Source: Salegentibacter agarivorans | GTDB lineage: Bacteria > Bacteroidota > Bacteroidia > Flavobacteriales > Flavobacteriaceae | Direction: 5' to 3' | NCBI RefSeq assembly: GCF_900113135.1 | Contig: NZ_FOOH01000031.1 | Span: 1 to 47,384, forward strand | Length of the DNA stretch: 47,384 nt | Part shown: piece after piece, positions 26,808 through 35,745 of the stretch | Numbering within the stretch: position 1 is the first letter of the stretch | Layout: every line of letters begins with the position of its first letter | The notes under the pieces: model-generated | Seen by the model: only the letters and a program-made list of their open reading frames with translations | What the model was told of the DNA's origin: nothing | Database searches by the model: none | Position numbers and translations under genes: made by a program

Positions 26808-28391
26808 ATGAAAATGTTGAACAATATAAATTTTAAAATCGTACTATTTCTCCTGTTTGGTTTTACTATCACTGGATGTACCAATCTTGATGAAGAAGTG
26901 TTTTCCGAAATTACAGAGGATTCTTTTGTACCGGCAGAAGAGGACATTGTAGCGCTATCTGCCTCGGCATATACCCCTTTAAGATATATTATGGGGTGGC
27001 AAGGATTATTTGACCTGCAAGAAGAATCAGCAGATATTTTCGTCACACCAACTAGGCCTAATGGCTGGGATGATGGAGGTGTATATAAGCGTATGCATTT
27101 TCATACGTGGAATGAAACACAATGGCAGCCGCGTAATACCTGGATCACTTGTTTTAATGGAATAAATAATATCAACCGGGTCATTTCACAATTGGAATCC
27201 GGTGACTTACCGGTGAGTGCCGAACAGGCAAATGCTGTGATTGCTGAAATGCGCGGAGTAAGGGCATTATATTATTCTATCCTTTTAGATACACACGGCA
27301 ATGTGCCAATTCTAGAGGATTTTAGTGATGAAATACCACAGCAAAGGTCAAGGCAGGAAGTTTATGATTTCGTAGTATCGGAGCTAAATTCAGTTATACC
27401 CGAATTAACTGAAACCGTTGATCAGAGTACTTATGGTAGACTTACCAAATGGGGGACTTATCAATTGCTGGCGAGAGTTTACCTAAATGCAGAGGTGTAT
27501 ACAGGTACAGCGCAGTGGGAGAAAAGTTTAGAAGCCAGTAACCAAATCATTAATTCTGGCAAATATTCTCTGGACTCCAATTACAGTAATATTTTTACAA
27601 CCGAGAATCAGAATTCCCCGGAAATTGTATTCGCTGTGCCTTATGATTATATCTATGCTACAGAATGGAGCCAACATATGAAGATGTTATTACCTAGTCA
27701 TAGAGATGTTTTTAATATGCAAGCACAACCCTGGGGCGGTTCCAGTGCTAATCCGCAGTTTATTGACAGTTATGAAGAAGGCGACCTTAGGCTCGAGAAC
27801 ACCTGGCTAATGGGAGATCAATTAGATGCAGACACTGGTGAAGTATTGTTCACACTAATCAATGAAATCCCTAGTATTTATGAGAGTGATGGTACTGATG
27901 GTTTTAGATGTAAAAAGTATAATATAGAGGCAGGAGCAACAGGTAGTCTAAGCAATGATTTTCCATATTTCAGGTACACTGATGTCTTAATGATGAAAGC
28001 GGAAGCCTTATTAAGGATTGGCAACAGTGCGGAAGCCGCGGAAATAGTTTCCGAGGTGCGTTCAAGATCATTCGATAACCCAGAGGTTGCTACGGTAACT
28101 GGAGAAGAACTCGAAGGGGATACTACTTTTGAATACGGAACCCTGGATGAGAATGGCAATATTGAAGACCCAGGAGATCAAAGTCCTGTTCAGTATGGAC
28201 GTTTCTTAGATGAGCTGGGATGGGAATTTGCTGCAGAAGCCAGAAGGAGAACAGACTTAATAAGGTTTGGTGTCTACCAGACAAAAAACTGGTTTAACCA
28301 TGTTCCTCAGGGAGACCATACGACACTTTTTCCAATTGGTTTGGAAGAACTAAATACGAATACTAACCTTCAACAAAATCCTGGATATTAG
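26808..28391 (+). CDS. SusD/RagB-like surface lipoprotein
   Basis: 527 residues. It has a lipoprotein signal with ITGC and the lipidated Cys at 24, then the SusD N-terminal domain (about 30-230, with NNINRVISQLE and EMRGVRALYYSILLDTHGNVP) and the SusD/RagB C-terminal part (FRYTDVLMMKAEALLRIGN, EFAAEARRRTDLIRFG). It caps the SusC barrel and captures ligand at the cell surface. It starts 11 nt after susC and is followed by a strong terminator, so the pair is a transcription unit of its own. Confidence 0.95.
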   Translation: MKMLNNINFKIVLFLLFGFTITGCTNLDEEVFSEITEDSFVPAEEDIVALSASAYTPLRYIMGWQGLFDLQEESADIFVTPTRPNGWDDGGVYKRMHFHTWNETQWQPRNTWITCFNGINNINRVISQLESGDLPVSAEQANAVIAEMRGVRALYYSILLDTHGNVPILEDFSDEIPQQRSRQEVYDFVVSELNSVIPELTETVDQSTYGRLTKWGTYQLLARVYLNAEVYTGTAQWEKSLEASNQIINSGKYSLDSNYSNIFTTENQNSPEIVFAVPYDYIYATEWSQHMKMLLPSHRDVFNMQAQPWGGSSANPQFIDSYEEGDLRLENTWLMGDQLDADTGEVLFTLINEIPSIYESDGTDGFRCKKYNIEAGATGSLSNDFPYFRYTDVLMMKAEALLRIGNSAEAAEIVSEVRSRSFDNPEVATVTGEELEGDTTFEYGTLDENGNIEDPGDQSPVQYGRFLDELGWEFAAEARRRTDLIRFGVYQTKNWFNHVPQGDHTTLFPIGLEELNTNTNLQQNPGY

Positions 28392-28439
28392 TTCGTTAGT
28401 TAGTTAAGTGTATTTTTATAGTTTGAGTTAATGTCAGGT

Positions 28440-28471
28440 CAACGAAGTGCTATATGCACTTCGTTGCTTTT
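28440..28471 (+). terminator. Strong intrinsic terminator after susD
   Basis: CAACGAAGTGC (28440-28450) and GCACTTCGTTG (28456-28466) form a perfect 11-bp stem with a 5-nt loop, followed by CTTTT. It separates the SusC/D unit from the peptidase/glycosidase operon. Confidence 0.85.
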
Positions 28472-28519
28472 AACAATCTATATTATAAGTGGCCTTATAT
28501 CATATAATAAGTTTCAGGG

Positions 28520-28534
28520 ATGTTAATATTGTAT
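28520..28534 (+). promoter_or_regulatory. Shared motif, copy 3 (before the S9 peptidase operon)
   Basis: ATGTTAATATTGTAT differs from copy 1 (18816-18830) at one base of 15. It ends 45 nt before the first base of a -7-like TACTTTTA (28579). A second weak half-site, GTGTTAGAT, begins near 28556. Confidence 0.65.
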
Positions 28535-28578
28535 TATATGTTGATAATATTTGGTGTGTTAGATCACTTTTCCAAGCT

Positions 28579-28586
28579 TACTTTTA
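28579..28586 (+). promoter_or_regulatory. -7-like box of the S9 peptidase/glycosidase operon
   Basis: TACTTTTA fits TAnnTTTG except for the last base. It stands at the same distance from the shared motif as the other two boxes. It is only 4 nt before the ATG at 28591, so transcription would start at or next to the start codon and the message would be leaderless or nearly so. That makes this assignment less sure. Confidence 0.4.
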
Positions 28587-28590
28587 ATCT

Positions 28591-30852
28591 ATGCGAATAA
28601 TTAAGAAATTTTATATTTTTAGTCTTGCTTTTTTTAGTCTTTTTTCATTTAGTACTTTGCTAGCTCAGGGAAAGATTGAAGATTACAAGAGAGCAAATTC
28701 AATCGATACTTTGTTCAAAAATAAAGTATTTAATACGCCCGATTCATTTCAATGGGTGAATGAGAAAGAATTCTGGTATAAAAATAACTCTGAAAATACA
28801 GATGAATATTTACTTGTTGATGCCAAGTTGAAATCTCAAAAAGAGGCTTTCGATCATATCCGGCTTGCCGGAGCTCTAAGCGAGGTATTAGATGAAGAAG
28901 TAAAACCTACCTCTATAAAAATTTCAGAATTGAATTTTACGGAAGATGAGCAGTACCTTGATTTCCAAAATGATTCTCTAAAATTTCGCTTAAATTTATC
29001 CGATTACCATCTTGCCGTTACCGGTTCTGTAAATAAGAAAGAGCAGGAAAAAAGATATTGGGGAGATCGTCGTGAAAAGGAGAAAAAGGAGCCAGTTCCT
29101 TCGTCAAACGGACAATATAAAGCATTTATTAAAAATTTCAACCTTTTTTTAGTGGATAAAAACAGTGGTGAGGAAGAACAATTAAGTTTTGATGGATCCA
29201 AAGGGTTTTACTATTCTCCTAATATTATTTGGTCACCCGACAGTAAAAAAATCCTGGCTTATAAAGTAAAACCTAGACAGGAACATAAAATCTATTTTGT
29301 AGAATCGAGTCCCGAAGAACAGCTTCAACCAAAATTACAGTCCAGGGATTATTTAAAACCGGGGGATGAGTTGGATTTTAAAAGTCCCCAGCTCTTCCAT
29401 GTTAGTGAAAAGAAACATATCCCGATTCCTAGTGATCTTTTTGCTTCTCAATATAACCTCTTTAATTATAAATGGTTTGATGATAGTTCAGCTTTTACTT
29501 TTGAATATAATCAACGAGGTCACCAGGTATACCGAATTTTAAAAGTAAATGCTGAAACCGGGAAGGTTGAGGTAATTATTGACGAAACCAGCCCGACTTT
29601 TATCGATTATAGCGGGAAAAGGTATCGATACGATGTGGAGGGGGAAAATGAAATTATTTGGGCATCAGAACGGGACGGTTATAACCATTTATATCTATAT
29701 GATGCTGTAACAGGGAAAATAAAAAACCAGGTGACTTCAGGGGATTGGCCTGTTAGGAAAGTCCTTGAAATTGATGATGACAAACGACAAATTTATTTTA
29801 CAGCCAGTGGTTTCGACAATGACCAGGATCCATACTTAATTCATTATTTTCGAATTGATTTTGATGGTCGCAACCTCACCCGGATTACCTCCGAAAACGG
29901 AAATCATAAAGTTACTTTTTCACCAGATCATAAATATTATGTAGATCAGTATTCCCGGGTAGATTTACCCCCGGTTACTGTACTTAAGCAAACCGGAAAG
30001 AAGAAGCCGATAATGGAACTTCAAATGGCGGATATTTCAGCTTTAGAAAAGAATAACTGGAAAATGCCCGAGGTTTTTACCGCAAAAGGTCGGGATGGTA
30101 CAACAGATATTTGGGGCGTGATTGTCAGGCCCACAAATTTTGATCCTAATAAAACTTACCCCATTATTGAATATATATATGCAGGGCCTCATAGCTCCTT
30201 TGTTCCAAAGGAATTTCACTCCCAATATAGCACATTACAACCATTAGCCGAATTAGGTTTCATAGTGGTACAAATTGATGGGATGGGGACATCGAATCGG
30301 TCTAAAGCTTTTCACGACGTTTGCTGGCAAAATTTAAAAGACTCTGGTTTTCCTGATCGTAAACTATGGATCAAAGCAGCTGCTGAAAAATATCCTTATA
30401 TGGATGACGAAAGAGTCGGGATTAGGGGTACTTCTGCCGGGGGGCAAAGTGCTGGTGCAGCTCTGGTATTTAATTCAGATTTTTATGATGTTGCGGTTGC
30501 CTCATGTGGATGTCATGACAACCGTATGGATAAAATTTGGTGGAATGAACAATGGATGGGATATCCAATTGGTCCTCATTATGCAGCCTCTTCAAATATT
30601 GAACATGCGGATAAATTAAAAGGGAATTTGATGTTAATTGTAGGGGAAGTTGATGATAATGTAGACCCGGCATCCACTATGCAGTTCGCAGATGCATTAA
30701 TCAAAGCTAATAAAGACTTTGAACTGGTTGTTCTGCCTGGAGAATCCCATACCTCCGGGGGAGAGTTTGGAGAACGTAAACGAAGAGATTTTTTTGTAGA
30801 ACACCTATTAAACGTTAAGCCACCGTCGTGGGACAAAATTTACCAGGATTAA
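28591..30852 (+). CDS. S9-family prolyl oligopeptidase / dipeptidyl-peptidase-like enzyme, secreted
   Basis: 753 residues with a signal peptide (LAFFSLFSFSTLLAQ). A propeller domain of the DPP-IV N-terminal type (about 70-490) is followed by a prolyl-oligopeptidase catalytic domain. The triad is Ser615 in GTSAGGQS, Asp688 in VGEVDDNVDP and His720 in GESHTSGG. The nucleophile motif G-T-S-A-G-G differs from the G-W-S-x-G-G of DPP4, and no YEEE motif was found in the propeller, so specificity differs from the DPP4 at 15656. It would cut after proline-like residues in imported peptides. First gene of an operon with GH127, DUF885, GH51 and DUF5695-like genes. Confidence 0.92.
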   Translation: MRIIKKFYIFSLAFFSLFSFSTLLAQGKIEDYKRANSIDTLFKNKVFNTPDSFQWVNEKEFWYKNNSENTDEYLLVDAKLKSQKEAFDHIRLAGALSEVLDEEVKPTSIKISELNFTEDEQYLDFQNDSLKFRLNLSDYHLAVTGSVNKKEQEKRYWGDRREKEKKEPVPSSNGQYKAFIKNFNLFLVDKNSGEEEQLSFDGSKGFYYSPNIIWSPDSKKILAYKVKPRQEHKIYFVESSPEEQLQPKLQSRDYLKPGDELDFKSPQLFHVSEKKHIPIPSDLFASQYNLFNYKWFDDSSAFTFEYNQRGHQVYRILKVNAETGKVEVIIDETSPTFIDYSGKRYRYDVEGENEIIWASERDGYNHLYLYDAVTGKIKNQVTSGDWPVRKVLEIDDDKRQIYFTASGFDNDQDPYLIHYFRIDFDGRNLTRITSENGNHKVTFSPDHKYYVDQYSRVDLPPVTVLKQTGKKKPIMELQMADISALEKNNWKMPEVFTAKGRDGTTDIWGVIVRPTNFDPNKTYPIIEYIYAGPHSSFVPKEFHSQYSTLQPLAELGFIVVQIDGMGTSNRSKAFHDVCWQNLKDSGFPDRKLWIKAAAEKYPYMDDERVGIRGTSAGGQSAGAALVFNSDFYDVAVASCGCHDNRMDKIWWNEQWMGYPIGPHYAASSNIEHADKLKGNLMLIVGEVDDNVDPASTMQFADALIKANKDFELVVLPGESHTSGGEFGERKRRDFFVEHLLNVKPPSWDKIYQD

Positions 30853-30895
30853 CTTCGCTTGACCAGGAATAATATAGTTGAAAATTTATTTAATA

Positions 30896-33800
30896 ATGAG
30901 AGTAGCCAATAGAATACCAATTTATTTAAGCCTGATTTTAGTTGCTTGTTCTGGAATTATATTTCCTACCCAGGCCCAATCCGGTGATCAAATCCTGGAT
31001 GGAATAGGCGAAACGGGATTAATAGCACGTTACGTGCTGGACGGAGATGTCAGGGATTGGTCCCGGAACAACCTTCACGCTGAATTAAATGGCCAATATG
31101 AGTTTGTCAATGATGAAAAGTTTGGTAAAGTTCTTTCCCTGCCTGGTAAAGGAAAAGCTTATATGGCTATTCCCGGGGAGGCTTTAAATGGAGAGGAATC
31201 CTTCAGTATAACCGGGTGGGTATTTTTACGGTCTTCAGAATCTAATCAGCAATTCTTTGATTTTGGTAAAAGTAGGAAGAACCATTTTTCTGCCTCACCT
31301 ACCGGGTCGAAAAAGCAGGAAGGATTCCAGGCTCAGATTGTTATGGGAGATAAGAAGAAACAGAGTCTGGCTGCCCCTTTAGTGAATACTAATAAATGGG
31401 TTCATTTGGCGGTGGTGGTTGATTTTCCCTCACAAACCCTTACGGCATATTTGGATGGTAAACCCGTAGGCAAGAAAGAAAATACAACAATAGATCTCCA
31501 GGAATTATTCGATAGTAAATCAACAGAAAATTTACTCTTGGTGGGTAAATCCCTGGTGCCTGGGCATCCTTATCTTAATGCGAGCTTGCATGATATCAGG
31601 TTGTACCGAATTCCATTAAGAGATGGACAGGTTTCGAGAATATATAATAATTCCACAGGAGATGGTAGTAGTCTTGTCAATGAAGGAGAAGAAAAGGAAG
31701 ATAACCTCCAAAGGTTTTCCAAAACCGCTCCACAACTTTATAATAAATACCTTAAAAGCGTATCCGACCTAATGGTTGAGACAGAGGTGGGCCAGATGCC
31801 AAGGTTACCCCGTTATGTAGATGGGGTTTATCAGGATGGTATAGAGGGACCTGAGGTACGGGTACTTTGGCCGGCACCAAATGACAATAGTTCAGTTCTT
31901 AAGCCGGGAAAGTATGTAGTGGAAGGTCGAATCCCTGGTACAAATATACGGCCAAAAGCCACGGTTATTGTTAATGCAGCTAAATTAGAGGCTGCAGCTG
32001 CACCAAACCGCAGGCTGGAGGCATTCGGGTTAAATCAGGTTTCTTTGAACCCTGATGTTAATGGAGATGATTCCAAGTTTATTGAGAACCGTGACAAATT
32101 TGTATTAACCTTAGCGGAAACCAATCCTGATTCTTTCTTATATATGTTCCGTAATGCTTTTGGCCAGGAACAGCCGGAAGGTGCAGAGCCATTGGGAGTA
32201 TGGGATAGCCAGGAAACTAAGTTGCGGGGACATGCTACGGGCCATTATTTAACAGCCATCGCCCAGGCCTATGCGAGCACTGGTTACGATGAATCACTTA
32301 AGGATAATTTTGCGGAGAAGATGGAGTATATGGTCAATACCTTGTATGAATTATCTCAGCTTTCTGGACGTAAAGCGAAAACGAGTAAAGAATTTGTTTC
32401 TGACCCAACCGCTGTGCCAACCGGTCCGGGTAAATCAGAATATAACTCCGATCTTAGTGAAGAGGGAATTCGTACTGATTACTGGAACTGGGGAGAAGGG
32501 TATATTAGTGCTTATCCACCAGACCAGTTTATTATGTTGGAGAAGGGTGCCTCTTATGGGGGGCAGGAGGATCAGGTTTGGGCTCCTTACTACACCCTGC
32601 ATAAAATTTTAGCAGGCCTGATGGATATTTATGAAGTAAGTGGAAATGAGAAAGCCCTTGCAATAGCCAGGGGAATGAGTGACTGGGTAAATTTGCGATT
32701 AAGTGAGCTACCTACCGAGACTCTTATCAGTATGTGGAATACATATATAGCAGGGGAATATGGGGGTATGAACGAGGCAATGGCCCGTTTGTATAGGATC
32801 ACCAATGAACCGAGTTACCTTAAAGGGGCCCAATTATTCGATAATATTAAAGTATTCTTTGGTGATGCACAGCATTCACACGGGTTGGCTGAAAATGTTG
32901 ATTCCTTCCGAGGACTGCATGCCAACCAGCACATACCACAAATCGTAGGAGCCCTTGAAACTTACCGCGGTTCTGGTTCACCTGAATATTTTCAAGTAGC
33001 CGATAATTTTTGGTTCAAGGCGAAGAATGATTACATGTACAGTATTGGAGGGGTTGCTGGTGCTAGAAATCCGGTAAATGCAGAGTGTTTTGTTAGCCAG
33101 CCGGCTACACTCTATGAAAATGGTTTTTCTGAGGGAGGGCAAAATGAAACATGTGCTACCTATAATATGCTTAAATTAAGTAGAGATCTATTCCTGTATG
33201 ATCAGCGCACAGAGTTAATGGATTATTATGAGCGAGGATTGTATAATCATATCCTTGCCTCTGTAGCAGAGGATAGCCCGGCTAATACATACCATGTCCC
33301 ACTCCGGCCCGGCTCCATTAAACATTTTGGAAATCCGGATATGAAGGGTTTTACATGTTGTAACGGGACAGCTATTGAAAGCAGCACCAAATTACAAAAC
33401 TCTATTTATTTTAAGAATAGGGATAACCAGGCCCTCTATGTGAACCTTTTTGTTCCTTCCACTCTAAATTGGACAGAACGGAATATACGGGTGGAACAAA
33501 CTACAGCATTTCCCAAAGAAGATCATACCCAACTAAGAATAAGTGGAGAGGGGAAGTTTGATCTGAATATAAGAGTGCCCCAATGGGCCACTAAGGGATT
33601 TTTTGTCAAGATCAATGGTAAGAAGGAAAATGTTGCTGCCGTCCCAGGAAGCTACCTAAAACTTAGTCGTGAGTGGAAGGATGGTGATACGGTAGAATTA
33701 CAAATGCCATTCGCATTTCATTTAGATCCTGTTATGGATCAGCCAAATGTTGCCAGTTTATTTTATGGTCCTGTATTGTTGGCAGCACAGGAAAGTGAAC

Positions 33801-33964
33801 CACGAGAAGAATGGCGAAAAGTAGTTTTAAATGCTAAGGATTTAAGCAGTTCCATTGAGGGCGACCCGGGCAAATTGCATTTCACTATTGACGGGGTTGT
33901 TTTCAAGCCCTTCTATGAAACCTATGGGCGTCATTCCGTTTACCTGGATGTTGAATTGAAATAA
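30896..33964 (+). CDS. GH127-type beta-L-arabinofuranosidase (DUF1680) with LamG-like domain
   Basis: 1022 residues from the ATG at 30896. A TTG at 30878 is in frame, but the ATG gives a standard signal peptide (IPIYLSLILVACSGIIFPTQ). Residues about 40-235 are a LamG/concanavalin-like domain (FSITGWVFLRSSES, HDIRLYRIPL), about 295-360 an Ig-like linker (LKPGKYVVEGRIPGT), and about 370-1020 the glycosidase. The zinc-thiolate site of characterised GH127 enzymes (E-x-C then C-C) is conserved: Glu751 and Cys753 in NETCATYN, Cys821-Cys822 in FTCCNGT. These enzymes release beta-L-arabinofuranose, including from arabinosylated hydroxyproline. GH146 is a close sister family, so the family number is not certain. 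Second gene in the operon. Confidence 0.88.
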   Translation: MRVANRIPIYLSLILVACSGIIFPTQAQSGDQILDGIGETGLIARYVLDGDVRDWSRNNLHAELNGQYEFVNDEKFGKVLSLPGKGKAYMAIPGEALNGEESFSITGWVFLRSSESNQQFFDFGKSRKNHFSASPTGSKKQEGFQAQIVMGDKKKQSLAAPLVNTNKWVHLAVVVDFPSQTLTAYLDGKPVGKKENTTIDLQELFDSKSTENLLLVGKSLVPGHPYLNASLHDIRLYRIPLRDGQVSRIYNNSTGDGSSLVNEGEEKEDNLQRFSKTAPQLYNKYLKSVSDLMVETEVGQMPRLPRYVDGVYQDGIEGPEVRVLWPAPNDNSSVLKPGKYVVEGRIPGTNIRPKATVIVNAAKLEAAAAPNRRLEAFGLNQVSLNPDVNGDDSKFIENRDKFVLTLAETNPDSFLYMFRNAFGQEQPEGAEPLGVWDSQETKLRGHATGHYLTAIAQAYASTGYDESLKDNFAEKMEYMVNTLYELSQLSGRKAKTSKEFVSDPTAVPTGPGKSEYNSDLSEEGIRTDYWNWGEGYISAYPPDQFIMLEKGASYGGQEDQVWAPYYTLHKILAGLMDIYEVSGNEKALAIARGMSDWVNLRLSELPTETLISMWNTYIAGEYGGMNEAMARLYRITNEPSYLKGAQLFDNIKVFFGDAQHSHGLAENVDSFRGLHANQHIPQIVGALETYRGSGSPEYFQVADNFWFKAKNDYMYSIGGVAGARNPVNAECFVSQPATLYENGFSEGGQNETCATYNMLKLSRDLFLYDQRTELMDYYERGLYNHILASVAEDSPANTYHVPLRPGSIKHFGNPDMKGFTCCNGTAIESSTKLQNSIYFKNRDNQALYVNLFVPSTLNWTERNIRVEQTTAFPKEDHTQLRISGEGKFDLNIRVPQWATKGFFVKINGKKENVAAVPGSYLKLSREWKDGDTVELQMPFAFHLDPVMDQPNVASLFYGPVLLAAQESEPREEWRKVVLNAKDLSSSIEGDPGKLHFTIDGVVFKPFYETYGRHSVYLDVELK

Positions 33965-34032
33965 ATAATAAAGCCAGTATAGCGCTTTGAAAGTTAAAAA
34001 GCTTGGAATAGGTCAAAATTATAGGTCATATT

Positions 34033-35727
34033 ATGAAAAGACTCATTAGCACATTTATAATTTTTCTCACAATATGTAGTGTTAGCTCTGCTAATGAAAT
34101 GGTAGATATTATTAACACTTTTAAAGCAGATAAAAATGCCCTAAGAGGAACTTATACCATTAAGGAATCTGAAGAATATTATCAACGCTTTTTCCAGTTT
34201 TATGATAATTGGGAAAACAGGATTAAAGAAATTAAATTTAAGGATCTTACACCAACTGAAAAGGTAGATTATGTTTTGCTGAAAAACCTGATCGAAAAAG
34301 AAGGCTATTTATTAAACCAGGATTATAAAGCTTTTGAAGAGGTAGCTTCCGTAGCGGATTTTACTGAAATTTTATTTCCGTTTATCCAGGAAAGGAGGCG
34401 GGGAAAGCAGCCAGATGCCAAGGTGTTGGCTCAGCAGTTTAAAAAGGCTGAAGAAATTATTCAAACGAAAATAAAACAACTTGAAAACGATAAATTCCAG
34501 GATTGGCTTATAGCCGAAAAAGCAGCTGGGATTGTCACTTCATTTCAGCAAGGTTTAAAAGAAGCTTATAATTTTTATTATGCATATGACCCGGATTTTA
34601 CGTGGTGGATGGAATCCCCTTACAAATCTCTAGATGAAGACCTCACCAAGTATTCAGACTTTTTAAAAGAAAATTATTCTAAAGAAAGTATAAAGGATGA
34701 CGGAAGCGGTATAATTGGGAAACCGGTGGGTAGAAAAACTCTTATTCGGAACCTAGAATATGAATTTATTCCATATACCCCGGAAGAACTCATTGAAACT
34801 GCTGAAAAACAGTTTGAGTGGTGTAAGCAGGAAATGATTAAGGCTTCCCAGGAAATGGGTTATGGCAATGACTGGAAGGCAGCTTTGGAACATGTGAAAA
34901 ATACATATGTTGAACCTGGTAAGCAGCCGGAAGCAATTAAAGATTTGTATGATCATTCGGTAGATTTTATTGAAAAGCGCGACCTTATAACTTTTCCCGA
35001 GATGGCGAAAGAGACCTGGGGCATGATCATGATGACCCCGGAACGCCAAAAAGTGAACCCTTTCTTTACAGGTGGTTGGGAAATTAGTATTTCTTACCCT
35101 ACGCAAGGGATGTCCCACGAAGATAAGCTAATGAGCATGAGGGGAAACAATCCTAATTTTTCTTTTCCTACAGTGCAACATGAACTTCTGCCTGGTCATA
35201 ACCTCCAGTTTTATATGAATGCCCGTCATAAACCTTACAGGAGTGTTTTTGGTACCCCGTTCTGGATGGAGGGTTGGGCACTTTATTGGGAAATTAACCT
35301 TTGGAATAAGGATTTTCCAAGAACACCAGAAGAAAAAATGGGAATGTTGTTTTGGAGAATTCACAGGTGTGCTAGAATTATATTTTCCCTTAAATATCAA
35401 TTGGGAGAATGGACTCCACAAGAATGTATAGATATGTTAGTTGATGAAGTAGGACACGAGTATGCCAATGCAGAAGCCGAGGTACGCAGGTCTTTTGCAA
35501 CTTCTTATACGCCGCCATTATACCAGCTGGCATATATGGTGGGGGGACTTCAATTTTATGCCCTACGCAATGAATTACTCGAAAAAGGCTGGACAGAAAA
35601 GCAATTCCATGATCGGGTTATGCAGGAAAATATGATGCCGGTTTCAGTGCTTCGGTTCCTTTTGGAAAATAAAGAAATACCTGAAGATTATAAAGCGAGC
35701 TGGAAATTCTCAACTGACTTTAAATAA
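34033..35727 (+). CDS. DUF885 metallopeptidase-like protein, secreted
   Basis: 564 residues with a signal peptide (LISTFIIFLTICSVSSA). It belongs to the DUF885 family: mostly helical, with HELLPGH at 383-389 and the second conserved block EGWALYWE with Glu413. The HExxPGH arrangement with a downstream Glu is that of a zinc peptidase, and the family is believed to be peptidases, but substrates are poorly known. Here it is inside an operon of glycosidases and a prolyl peptidase, which points to cutting of glycopeptides or of the deglycosylated Hyp/Pro-rich chain. It starts 68 nt after the GH127 gene and ends 18 nt before the GH51 gene. Confidence 0.88.
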   Translation: MKRLISTFIIFLTICSVSSANEMVDIINTFKADKNALRGTYTIKESEEYYQRFFQFYDNWENRIKEIKFKDLTPTEKVDYVLLKNLIEKEGYLLNQDYKAFEEVASVADFTEILFPFIQERRRGKQPDAKVLAQQFKKAEEIIQTKIKQLENDKFQDWLIAEKAAGIVTSFQQGLKEAYNFYYAYDPDFTWWMESPYKSLDEDLTKYSDFLKENYSKESIKDDGSGIIGKPVGRKTLIRNLEYEFIPYTPEELIETAEKQFEWCKQEMIKASQEMGYGNDWKAALEHVKNTYVEPGKQPEAIKDLYDHSVDFIEKRDLITFPEMAKETWGMIMMTPERQKVNPFFTGGWEISISYPTQGMSHEDKLMSMRGNNPNFSFPTVQHELLPGHNLQFYMNARHKPYRSVFGTPFWMEGWALYWEINLWNKDFPRTPEEKMGMLFWRIHRCARIIFSLKYQLGEWTPQECIDMLVDEVGHEYANAEAEVRRSFATSYTPPLYQLAYMVGGLQFYALRNELLEKGWTEKQFHDRVMQENMMPVSVLRFLLENKEIPEDYKASWKFSTDFK

Positions 35728-35745
35728 TTAGTAGATTCATCCAAA

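Noticed and set aside
17923-28391. ECF sigma/anti-sigma or hybrid two-component regulator for the SusC/D pair
   Set aside because: None is encoded in the window and the SusC N-terminus shows no sigma-regulator extension. The AraC protein is the only candidate regulator nearby.
30878-30895. TTG start for the GH127 gene
   Set aside because: The ATG at 30896 gives a standard signal peptide; the six added residues do not improve it.
30853-34032. Additional small genes between the genes of the glycosidase operon
   Set aside because: Gaps are 18 to 68 nt or absent, and the other-frame ORFs in this area overlap well-supported genes on codon patterns typical of shadows.
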